DNA of 64,000 nt, from assembly GCA_964036045.1 (NCBI GenBank), contig OZ038379.1, forward strand, positions 114,727,604-114,791,603. Direction: 5' to 3'. Below, piece after piece: positions 21,971 through 32,579 of this stretch. Every line of letters starts with the position of its first letter. Positions within the stretch are counted from its first letter, which is position 1. A program made the position numbers and the translations under genes. Origin of the DNA: Eutreptiella sp. 'Long Island Sound 2002' (lineage: Eukaryota > Euglenozoa > Euglenophyceae > Eutreptiales > Eutreptiaceae). The notes beneath the pieces were generated by a model that saw nothing but the letters and a program-made list of their open reading frames with translations, was not told the DNA's origin and searched no databases.

Positions 21971-24960
21971 CGGTCTCGCGGATGCCGACCGAAGTACGGC
22001 TGGTAGCAGTGGGGGTCGGCTGGGGGGCTCCAGGGCGGGGGAGCGTAGGGGTTGTGGGCCATGGCCACCCGGGGGTCGTGGGGGTCCCCCGAGTACGGGT
22101 AGGGCTGGAGGGGGGCTGCTGCATGGTGGTCGTGGCGGCTGGAATGCGCCTGGGGCTCATCGCGGTACGCGCTACGACGCCTCGGCGGCGGGCTGTCGCG
22201 GCGATGGCCTGGGCTGCGGCGGCGGGACGGGGACCGGTCCGAACGGCGGGGGCTGTACCTGCGCTGATATTTGGAGTCCGGTTCTCCGTCCGATCCTGAC
22301 GTTGCCGTAAGGTCCACCTGATCGTCAGGGTCCCGTGGACGGCGCTGCTTCCCGCGGCTTCCCCGATGAGTTTTCCGGGGCGGATGGTCTCGGTCAGGGT
22401 CAGGCACCCAGGGCGTGAACGGTTATTTCTTCGATTCGGCCCATGTCACTCGCCGGCCACGAGCCGTATGCTGCCTGGTCAGTCGCATGCCTCGCTCGTA
22501 CTCTGCTGGTCGGACTCCGACAATCGTGAATTTGGATGTATGGTTGAATTGTTCTTCAGTAATGGAGGAAAGGCCTGCGCCAAATTTATCCCTAAGGATA
22601 CCACCGAGGAGTCCTGCATCAACTTCACCGGACGGCGGATCGTCGACTTCTTGCCAGCCGACCCATAGGGCTTTCGAGAAAACCTGCGGATCAATTTTAT
22701 GGGGCGTATACCCCTTCTTTTTCGCTGCGCCCTGTGCCTGGTTGGCGGCTGCAGCTTCCGCTGGGGAGGTGGCTGGGCTGTCAGAAACCCGTTGGACTGC
22801 AGGGGGGATGGAGAGGAAGGAGCGCAGGACTTCCGCGATGCCAGGCAGGCTGGGCGCGTGGCTGTGGACCCAGGCCCACTGTTCCCGAATCGGCGACTGC
22901 GGGAGGGTGTTGACGTTCGCGCCGTACTGGCGGAAGAGCTGGAGGTGGAGCGCGTGCGCAACCTCGTCCTCACAGCCCTTGGGGATCTCCGGGATCCACT
23001 CCAGCAGGGAGGTCAGGGCGGCATCAGCATGCGACGGCACAGACGACGGCGGCTGGGCAGTTGCGCCCGGTGCCCGAAAGGCAGAGACCGCCCTCGGCTT
23101 AGGGATCGGGTCCGGGACAGCGAACGACAATTCGGGTGCACGCGCAGGGGTCTCCGGGACCGGCACGGCGCTTGGCGCGGCCACAGCCCTACGGAGGACG
23201 TCGGCCAACTCCTCGAGGTTGGGTGCCTGGGGCGAGGTGAGAACTGCTGCGGCGAGTATGACCGGCACGAGGACCAGGAACTGCTGAGAGCCGGGGGGAG
23301 GCAGCTCGAATGAAGCCGGAACGGTACTGCGCACGGCGTTGGCGAACGTCGGCGGCGTGGACTGGAGGCCGTGGAGTCTGGTGGCGATGGACAGGAGGGG
23401 GGGAACCGACCTGATGAAGCTGTTGAGCCGAACGGCCTTGGCCTGCCGCTGTGCCGCGGCGCAACGCTGGGCCTGCTGCTGGGCATTATCTCGTTCTGTG
23501 TGCACCATGTCCAGATCCCGCGTGAGGGACTCCAGGTCGCTCCGTGCCACGGCCAGCTCCCGCTGCTGGGCCTCGTACTCGTCATGCAATTGAGCGTAGT
23601 CGGCGGAGTAGGCCGTGACATCCAGGTCCGGGACGAAAGGCTCCCCCACCTGGGAGGGACTGGGAAGGGCTGACCCGACGGCCGGGGCCGGTGACTCCGG
23701 AGGCGTGGGGTCCGCGGCAGCCGGTGGTACCTGGGAGGCAGGCTCTGGGAGATTGAAAGAAAGCCGTGTCTGTTCGGGCAACAGTGATGAAGGCGGTGGC
23801 TCGGACCCCGAAGGGGTGGGCTTGTCTTGGGACTGGTACAGGGCTGACGCTGGGGTGAACGCCGTCGTGGCGAACAGAGTGCCGGCGGGGCTGGGCGCTG
23901 CTTGCCCTTTGGTGAGGTAAGGTGCGTGGCTGGGCGGTGTGAGCGGGGGCGGGCTGGCGGTGTCGGCGATGCCGGCCTGCAGTAGGGCGAAAGTGGGGGC
24001 TGTGGCCCAGAAGTGCTCGCCAGCCAGCTCGATCTGATGCAGCAGCTCCACGCTGCGGATCGGCAGGACCGAGCATTCGAGCAGCGGCCGCGGCTGCTCG
24101 GGGGTCCACATGCCCTTGTTGGCGAGGGCGGGGGGCGTGGGAACCGGGGCTGGCGTGTACTGCCATGTGAGGCAGACGGAGGAGGCCCACGCCAGGAGTC
24201 CGAACTTCAGCGGGACGAGGTCTGCCGTCGGGATATGGGCTGCTTGCAGGACCGCATGCACGCTGTTGGGCAGCGCCCAAAAGGCCGCAACCACCTCCCG
24301 GGTGCGGAGGCGGTCCCATGACGGTCTGAGGTGGGGGGCAAGGAACTGGCTGATGGGTTTGTGGATCTTGTGGGAGACCTTCTGGCTTTGGATGTCCGGA
24401 GGGACGGCAGTGTCGACGGGCGGCGGCTGTTCGCGGGCTGTGTACAGGCCCTTGAAGACTTGGCTGCGGAGGCGTGACGCTGAGATTGGAGCATGGCTTG
24501 GGCTCCACCGCGTGACGAGTGCCGCTACGAGGGCCTCAGGGTCCTTGGAGACATACTCCAGCAGTGGGCCTCCTTGTACCAGCGACAGGGGGACGTGTTC
24601 GATGACCTTCGTGTCAGACGGGCCTGCGGCGACTGTTACGGTGGCTGTGAGCAGGAGCCCCCGCGGCGTCCACACCCCCGTCACAGCTGTAATAGCTTGG
24701 ATGTCGCCGTTGGCAGCCGTCCATCGCAGGGCATCACACAAGTCAGCCAGGGCGGGGTCGGTGGCCCGGATAGCTGTATCTGCTGCTTCCAGTGCGTCAT
24801 CCTTCAGCATGTCGGGCTCTCGCAAGAGACGGTCAGCATCTTCGGACTGGGCGATGTCCATCAGAAACATGGGGAACGGCCCCCGACGAATGGCGCCGCC
24901 TCCACCGGTGTCGGGGGCGGGAGAGGGGGTGTCCTGGGACGGTGTTGAGCGGTCTGACAT
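21967..24960 (-). CDS. LINE ORF1 (Gag-like), coiled coil, with in-frame TAA
   Basis: The ATG at 24,960 opens an 845-codon frame, Pro/Ala-rich, with a coiled-coil stretch (YAQLHDEYEAQQRELAVARS and following) around residues 440-510. It is probably the RNA-binding/particle protein, from its place upstream of the endonuclease and its composition. I see no CCHC knuckle. A TAA at 22,423-22,425 ends the long frame after WAESKK, but the same frame then stays open for about 150 more codons. These encode an RS/RD-rich basic tail (YSPRRSDRSPSRRRSPGHRR) and stop at TGA 21,967-21,969, exactly where the endonuclease frame begins. Either the TAA is a recent mutation or it is read through. Confidence 0.75.
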
Positions 24961-25729
24961 GGTAGGCTGTGGTAAGAAAAGAGCGGGTGGCCTGTGGCCG
25001 CAATGTGTCGGGGGGGGTAGCAGATCGAGGTGTTGGTAAACGGAGGTGCACTGACATCATAGGCAGCCCCAATCGGATGGGGCGCGCAGGAAAGAAACAA
25101 GGGGTACCACGAGCGTGGCCATAGTGTGACGAAACAAAGAGCATGGCGCGATGGCGCGGAGTAACATGGGGCCGCCTGGCGGACCGGGTCGGCGAGCGGG
25201 GGTCCCAGGACACACGAGGGCGGGGGTGCGAGGGGAGCACCGCGCTGGCGCGTGGTGCTGCAACCCTAGTGGCGCACGGGGGAGAGGGGCCCCACGGTGG
25301 GACGACGAATCGGACGACTGATGATACCCCAGCACAAGGCGTCACACTTGAGCGGCGGATACGTCGAATGCAGTCCCCGTCGCGGCTCCCCGCGTAGCGG
25401 CCTGGAAGATTGCCACGGCGAGGTCGACGTCTTGCCAGAGCCGAACTTAGAACGACGTGCCCACTGTGAGCAGGAAACGGCTAGCAAGGGGGAGGGACGC
25501 ACTTGAGGTGGGGCACTCAGCCCTTGGAGACACGGGATTAAGAGGGAGAGAGAGAGTGCACTATACGGGTGGAGTTGAGCGGAAAGGGGGCCACGATGGC
25601 AGAGCTGAGTCACGTGGTGGCACGACTACCACGACGATTCACGACTGGCTTCGAGCGTGGCAGTGCGTGGAGGCAATCCGTCCTACAGCTACCATCCTGA
25701 GGGTTTTTAGACTGGTGCCAGGTCACCAG
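24961..25729 (-). other. LINE 5' region
   Basis: The 769 bp between the ORF1 ATG and the 5' target duplication have no convincing frame. It probably holds the internal promoter and 5' UTR, inferred from position only. Confidence 0.6.
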
Positions 25730-25739
25730 AGTGAGGCAG
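25730..25739. repeat. Target site duplication, right copy
   Basis: AGTGAGGCAG matches 16,238-16,247 and is followed in register by the resumed 47-bp array. Confidence 0.85.
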
Positions 25740-28700
25740 TGTATTGCAGGAGATCCACTGCCCACTGCCCCCAGGCAGTGTAGCAGTGTACTGCAGGAGG
25801 TGCACTGCCCACAGCCCCCAGGCAGTGAGGCAGTGTATTGCAGGAGGTCCACTGCCCACTGCCCCCAGGCGGTGAGGCAGTGTATTGCAGGAGGTTCACT
25901 GCCTACTGCCCCCAGGCAGTGGGGTAGTGTATTGCAAGAGGTCCACTGCCCACTGCCCCCAGGCAGTGGGGCAGTGCATTGCAGGAGGTCCACTGCCCAC
26001 TGCTCCCAGGCAGTGAGGCGGTGCATTGCAGGAGGTCCACTGCCCACTGCCCCCAGGGAGTGGGGCAGTGTATTGCGGGATGCCCACTGCCCACTGCCCC
26101 AAGGCAGTGAGGCAGTGCATTGCAGGAGGTCCACTGCCCAGTGCCCCCCGGCAGTGAGGCAGTGCATTGCAGGAGGTCCACTGCCCACTGCCCCCAGGCG
26201 GTGGGGCAGTGTATTGCGGGAGGTCCACTGCCCACTGCCCCTAGGCAGTGGGGCAGTGCGTTGAAGGAGGTCCACTGCCCGCTGCCCCCAGGCAGTGAGG
26301 CAGTGTATTGCAGGAGGTCCGCTGCCCGCTGCCCCCAGGCAGTGGGGCAGTGCATTGTAGGAGGTCCACTGCCCACTGCCCTCAGGCAGTGAGGCAGTGT
26401 ATTGCAGGAGTTCCACTGCCCACTGCCCCCAGGCAGTGGGGCAGTGCATTGAAGGAGGACCACTGCCCGCTGCCCCCGGGCAGTGCGGCAGTGTATTGCA
26501 GGAGGTCCACTGCCCACTGCCCCTAGGCAGTGAGGCAGTGTATTGCAGGAGGTCCACTGCCCACGGCCCCCAGGCGGTGAGGCAGTGTACTGCAGGAGGT
26601 CCACTGCCCACTGCCCCCAGGCAGTGGGGCAGTCCATTGAAGGAGGTCCACTGCCCGCTGCCCCCAGGCAGTGAGGCAGTGTATTGCAGGAGGTCCACTG
26701 CCCACTGCCACAGGGCAGTGAGGCAGTGTATTGCAGAAGTTGCACTGCCCACTGCCTTCAGGCAGTGGGGCAATGTATTGCAGGAGGTCCACTGCACACT
26801 GCCCCCAGGCAGTGGGGCAGTGTAATGCAGGAGGTCCACTGCCCACTGCCCCCAAGCAGTGGGGCAGTGTATTGCAGGAGGTCCACTGCCCACTGCCCCC
26901 AGGCAGTGAGGCAGTGTATTGCAGGAGTTCCACTGCCGACTGCCCCCAGACAGTGCGGCAGTGTATTGCAGGAGTTGCACTGCCCACTGCCCCCAGGCAG
27001 TGGGGCGGTGCGTTGCAGAAGTTGCACTGTCCACTGGCCCCAGGCAGTGAGGCAGTGCATTGCAGGAGTTGCACTGCCCACTGCCCCCAGGCAGTGCGGC
27101 AGTGTATTGCCGGAGGTCCACTGCCCACTGCCCTCAGGCAGTCAGGCAGTGCGTCGCAGGAGTTCCGCTGCCCACTGCCCCCAGACAGTGCGGCAGTGCA
27201 TTGCAGGAATTGCACTGCCCACTGCCCCCAGGGCAGTGAGGCAGTGCATTGCAGGAATTGCACTGCCCACTGCCCCCCAGCAGTGGGGCAGTGCATTGCA
27301 GAAGTTGCACTGCCCACTGCCCCCAGGGCAGTGAGGTAGTGCAATGCAGAGGTTGCACTGTCCACTGCTCCCAGGCAGTGGGGCAGTGCATTGCAGGAGT
27401 TCCACTGCCCACTGCCCCCAAGCAATGGGGCAGTGCACTGCAGGAGTTGCACTGTCCACTGCCCCCAGGCAGTTAGGCAGTGGATTGCAGGAGTTGCACT
27501 GTCCACTGCCCCCAGGCAGTGAGGCAGTGCATTGCAGCAGTTGCACTGCCCACTGCCCCCAGGCAGTGAGGCAGTGCATTGCAGAAGCTGCACTGTCCAC
27601 TGCCCCCAGGCAGCGAGGCAGTGCATTGCAAGAGTTCCACTGCCCACTGCCCCCAGGCAGTGAGGCAGTGCATTGCAGGAGTTGCACTGCCCACTGCCCG
27701 CAGGCAGTGCGGCAGTGTATTACCGGAGGCAGTGCATTGCAGGAATTGCACTGCCCACTGCCCCCGGGGCAATGAGGCAGTGCATTGCAGGGGTTTGGGG
27801 CAGTGCATTGCAGAAGTTCCACTGCCCACTGCCCCCAGGGCAGTGAGGCAGTGCATTGCAGCAGTTGCGCTGCCCAGTGCCCCCTGACAGTGCGGCAGTG
27901 TATTGCAGGAGTTGCACTGCCCACTGCCCCCAGGCAGTGGGGCAGTGCATTGCAGGAGTTCCGCTGCCCACTGCCCTCAGACAGTGCGGCAGTGTATTGC
28001 AGGAGGTCCACTGCCCACTGCCCCCAGGCAGTGAGGCAGTGCGTTGCAGGAATTGCACTGCCCACTGCCCCCAAGCAGTGAGGCAGTTCATTGCGGGAGT
28101 TGCACTGCCCACTGCCCCCCGGCAGTGCGGCAATGTATTGCCGGAGGTCCACTGCCCACTGCTCCCAGGCAGTGCGGCAGTGCATTGCAGGAGTTGCGCT
28201 GCCCACTGCCCCCAGACAGTGTGGCAGTGTATTGCAGGAGTTACACTGCCCACTGCCCCTATGCAGTGAGGCAGTGCATTGCAGGGGTTGCACTGCCCAC
28301 TGCCCCCAGGCAGTGGGGCAGTGCATTGCAGAAGTTGCACTGCCCACTGCCCCCAGGGCAGTGAGGCAGTGCAATGCAAAAGTTGCATTGTGTACTGCCC
28401 CCAGGCAGTGGGGCAGTGCATTGCAGGAGTTGCACTGCCCACTGCCCCCAGGCAGTGAGGCAGTGCATTGCAGGAGTTGCGCTGCCCACTGCCCCCAGAC
28501 AGTGCGGCAGTGTATTGCAGGAGTTGCACTGCCCACTGCCCCCAAGCAATGGGGCAGTGCATTGCAGGAGTTGCGCTGCCCACTGCCCCAAGGCGGTGAG
28601 GCGGTGGATGGTAGGACGTCCACTGCCCACCGCCCCCAGACAGTGGGGCAGTGCATTGCACGAGTTGCGCTGTCCACTGCCCCCAGGGCAGTGAGGCAGT

Positions 28701-30650
28701 GCATTGCAGGAGTTGCACTGCCCACTGCCCCCAGGCAGTGAAGCGGTGCATTGCAGGAGTTCCACTGCCCACTGCCCCCAGGCAGTGAGGCAGTGCATTG
28801 CAAGAGTTGCACTGCCCACTGCCCCCAGGCAGTGCGGCAGTGTATTGCCGGAGGTCCACTGCCCACTGCCCCCAGGCAGTGAGGCAGTGCATTGCAGAAG
28901 CTGCACTGTCCACTGCCCCCAGGCAGTGAGGCAGTGCATTGCAGCAGTTGCACTGCCCACTGCCTGAGGGCAGTGAGGCAGTGCATTGCAGAAGCTGCAC
29001 TGTCCACTGCCCCCAAGCAGTGAGGCAGTGCATTGCAGGGGTTGCACTGCCAACTGCCCGAGGACAGTGAGGCAGTGCATTGCAGAAGTTGCACTGCCCA
29101 CTGCCCCCAGGTAGTGCGGCAGTGTATTGCAGGAGTTACACTGCCCACTGCCCCAGGGCAGTGAGGCAGTGCATTGCAGAAGCTGCACTGTCCACTGCCG
29201 CCAGGCAGTGAGGCAGTGCATTGCAGGAGTTGCACTGCCCACTGCCCCAGGGCAGTGAGGCAGTGCATTGCAGGAGTTGCGCTGCCGACTGCCCCCGGGC
29301 AGTGAGGCGGTGCATTGCGGGAGTTCCACTGCCCACTGCCCCAGGGCAGTGAGGCAGTGCATTGCAGGAGTTGCGCTGCCCACTGCCCCCAGGCAGTGAG
29401 GCAGCGCATTGCAGGAGTTCCACTGTCCACTGCCCCCAGGCAGTGAGGCAGTGCGTTGCAGGAGTTGCACTGTCCACTGCCCCCAGGCAGTGAGGCAGTG
29501 CATTGCAGCAGTTGCACTGCCCACTGCCCCAGGGCAGTGAGGCAGTGCATTGCAGAATTTGCACTGCCCGCTGCCCCCAGGCAGTGAGGCAGTGCAATGC
29601 AGTGAGTTGCACTGCCCACTGCCCCCAGGCAGTGAGGCACTGCGTTGCAGGAATTGCACTGTCCCGTGCCCCCAGGCAGTGAGGTAGTGCGTTGCAGGAG
29701 TTGCACTGCCCACTGCCCCCAGGCAGTGGGGCAGTGTATTGCAGGCTTTCCACTGCCCACTGCCCCCAGGCAGTGAGGCAGTGCATTGCAGGAGTTGCAC
29801 TGCCTGCTTCCCCCCGGCAGTGAGGCGGTGTATTGCAGGAGGTCCACTGCCCACTGCCCCCAGGCAGTGAGGCAGTGTATTGCAGGATATCCACTGCCCA
29901 CTGCCCCCAGGAATGGGGGCAGTGCATTGGGGATGTGCACTGCCCGCTGCCCCCAAGCAATGAGGCAATGTATTGCGGGAGTTCCACTGCCCACTGCGTG
30001 AGGCAGTGTATTGCAGGAGTTGCACTGCCCACTGCCCCCAGGCAGTGAGGCAGTGCATTGCAGAAGTTGCACTGCCCACTGCCCCCAGGCACTGGGGCAG
30101 TGTATTGCAGGAGTTCCACTACCCACTGCCCCCAGGCAGTGAGGCAGTGCATTACAGGAGGTCCACTGCCCACTGCCCCCAGGCAGTGAGGCAGTGCATT
30201 GCAGGGGTTCCACTGCCCACTGCCCCCAGGCAGTGAGGCAGTGCATTGCAGGAGGTCCACTGCCCACTGCCCCCAGGCAGTGAGGCAGAGTATAGCGGGA
30301 GTTCCACCGCCCACTGCACCCAGGCAGTGGGGCAGTGCATTGCGGAAGGCCCACTGCCCACTGCCCCCAGGCAGTGAGGCAGTGCGTTGCAGGAGGTCCA
30401 CTGCCCACTGCCCCCAGGCCGTGGCGCAGTGTGTCGCAGGAGTACCACTGCCCACTGCCCCAGGCAGGGCGGCAGTGTATTGCAGGAGATGCCCGGCCCA
30501 TTTGCCCCAAGGGAGGGAGGCAGTGAGCGGCGGGAGTACCACTCCCCACTGCCCTCAGGCAATGCGGCAGTGCGAAGCACGATTTCCACTGCCCACAGCC
30601 CCCAGGCTGCCTGGCAGTGCGTTACACTGCCCACTGCCCCCTGCCCACAA
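25730..30650. repeat. 47-bp minisatellite, right part, about 104 copies
   Basis: The unit is the same as at 15,669-16,247. Two variants are spatially sorted. Outer zones (about 25.73-26.7 kb and 29.8-30.4 kb) have GCAGGAGGTCCACTGCCC. The inner zone (about 26.7-29.8 kb) mostly has GCAGGAGTTGCACTGCCC and ATTGCAG preceded by GTGC instead of GTGT. This suggests expansion from within. The unit lacks stops in several frames, giving open frames of over 1,000 codons that I do not regard as genes. Confidence 0.96.
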
Positions 30651-30839
30651 CAACAGTGCAGCAGGGCACACACAGTGCAGTGTGGTGCAAAGCACCAAGC
30701 AGTGCGGCACCACACAGAAGGCACTGGTGGTGCAGCGCGGCACGCAGGGTGCAGTGGGCAAATGAGACCCTGTGTGACTGCGCGCAGGCGTCGGCAAGGC
30801 AGTGTCGGCCAAGTGCGAGAGTGCACTGGTCCGGCTATG
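30651..30839. other. Degenerate edge of the 47-bp array, no gene
   Basis: GCAGTG-rich sequence decays here into unique sequence. Confidence 0.5.
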
Positions 30840-31084
30840 CCACAACACACTTACACACAGCGCGCACACAACACACACAGCCCAGCCCGTTTACCTGTAC
30901 CCGTGGGTAGACATCCCGGCCTTTGCCTTTTGGTAACAGCGCCTTCGGCACACCACACCACACCACACCACACCACACCACACCACACCACACCACACCA
31001 CACCACACCACACCACACCACACCACACCACACCACACGACACCACACCACACCACACCACACGACACCACACCACACCACACA
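30840..31084. repeat. ACACC microsatellite with conserved shoulder, copy B
   Basis: The pentanucleotide run fills about 30,949-31,084 and includes a few CACGA variants. The left shoulder (30,840-30,948) matches that of copy A at 12,396-12,512. Confidence 0.85.
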
Positions 31085-32417
31085 CAGACACTTTACCTCA
31101 TCCAATGCACCAAAAGGCTGCCAACAACCGCACGCAATACAAAGCCACAGCAAGGGCTCAACCCCTCAACCAGGGACGGCTGCAGCTCAGTTCACAACGA
31201 CACCCCCAATCAGAGCATCTCATACGCAGAGGTTCACTGGAAACAAGGCGGAGGGGCGGTCTGGCACTACAACTCTGGCGTTCGTGTTGGCGCCTGCGCC
31301 GACTAGCAAGGCTACCATGTTTCATGAAACGCAGTGTCTGCGCAGCAGGTCAGGTAGCCCTTGGTCTCCCTCGGGCTCTCAGGTTGGGGGGGAAGGGGCA
31401 CAGTGGAGCATTGTTTTGGAGGCAGCACATGCAGTACTCCCTGACCTGGTGTGGTGTGCAGGAGTACTGGGCTCATTAGAGTCCGCATGGTCGGTTCTCC
31501 TCCTTTGGTTTAGCTCGTTACTCGACCACGTGGAGTCCGCACCACTGTTTGGCACAGGAGTTCCACAGAGATGTCAGAGATGTCAGTAAGATAGCCGCGG
31601 CATATGGGAAGGCACAACTGCAGCATTTTTATTCAGGTTTTCTGTGTTGCGGCAGGGACGGGGGTGGGGGGGATGGCGGTCACGCAACGTCCGAAAATGG
31701 CCAAGAAGTTGGGAGACAATTGCAATTGCGCAGGTGTTCCATACAGCACTCCTCTTCCCAAAAGACACAACAACGTGCAGCAATATCCCGGACAACCAAC
31801 CAACTTCTTTATGTGATATGTAAAACCAGACGCACTGAAAGGCTGCAACAAGTATGCACAAGCAACACCCATGACGGGGACCAGGCTCAACAGAATTGAA
31901 ACATGAACCGAAGGCGGCGGACGATGTCATCCACCTGGTCATCCAAAAACAGCAAAGGCACCAGCAGACATGCAAGATGTGCAGAATACCGCTTCTCACA
32001 ACGAAAGCAGATGTAGAGAATATTGCGAAAAATTGCGCGACAGCGGTAAATCCCTCCCCCCTCCCTGAAGAGGCTGGCAGGACCAAGGCACAGTGAGCAC
32101 GGGGGATCTGAAATCGCTTAACTGGATATGACGCAGCCAAGCATTGCTTTCTTCAGTTGGAGGGAGACAGAGAAGATAAAGGAAGGACGACGGCCAGAGG
32201 GAGAGGATGAAGGACAACGAGATAGAGAAGGCGAAAACAGCCCCGTGCATCCGGCTTTTTGTCGGAGCCGTCATTGTTATTTGTCATTGAAAAGGGGGCT
32301 GTAGTGGGGAAGACAATCAGGTGAGATGTCCTGAAGACAGTGTGTGCCCATAAAGGGGATCCTGAGGGACGGCCACGCCACAAGTGCGTGCAAGTGGGCG
32401 GGAACAGCGATGCGCAC
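31085..32417. other. No gene seen; 3' flank of the alveolin-like gene
   Basis: Lower-GC unique sequence. It lies downstream of the last recognised alveolin exon on the minus strand, so it may hold the 3' UTR or further exons without the VPV repeat. Minus-strand frame 31,583-32,140 is open but shows no motif. Confidence 0.4.
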
Positions 32418-32579
32418 CTGCTCCATGACCTCCGCCACAGGGACGGCAACGTCAAAAGTTTTGATGGTCTCTACAGGCACAGACACTGTTTCCACCACCG
32501 GAACTGGAACGTCCACTGGCACCTCCAACACTTTCTCCACTATTTTGTCCACTGGATAGGGCACGTGGCGGTCAACCAC
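32418..32579 (-). CDS. Alveolin-like gene, exon d
   Basis: 54 codons after acceptor TTTTCGGCAG, from VVDRHVPYPVDKIVEKVLEV to VAEVMEQ, before donor GTGCGC. If this donor is not used, the frame runs on about 46 more codons to a stop at 32,277 and would be the gene's 3' end. Confidence 0.75.

Larger units (their letters stand above)
16248..25729 (-). mobile_element. Non-LTR retrotransposon (LINE), about 9.5 kb, near full length
   Basis: Read on the minus strand, the element has a 5' region (25,729-24,961), ORF1 (24,960-22,423, with in-frame continuation to 21,967), an apurinic-type endonuclease ORF (21,970-20,294), an overlapping reverse transcriptase/RNase H ORF (20,651-16,665), about 0.4 kb of 3' region and a (CTC)9 tail at 16,248-16,274. 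It is flanked by AGTGAGGCAG on both sides inside the 47-bp minisatellite. Endonuclease upstream of RT and a C-terminal RNase H with zinc finger place it among APE-class LINEs of the I / R1 / Jockey-like group. The exact clade needs a tree. It looks young: the long frames are intact apart from the ORF1 stop and the endonuclease/RT frame change. Confidence 0.92.

Noticed and set aside
27142-30549. 1,135-codon minus-strand frame and other long frames in the 47-bp array
   Set aside because: The 47-bp unit has no stop in several frames, so any phase stays open. The same array is open on both strands, with no start context or domain.
30949-31084. ACACC runs as telomeric repeat
   Set aside because: Two interstitial copies with a shared flank, mixed variants and unique sequence on both sides. 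Not a chromosome end.
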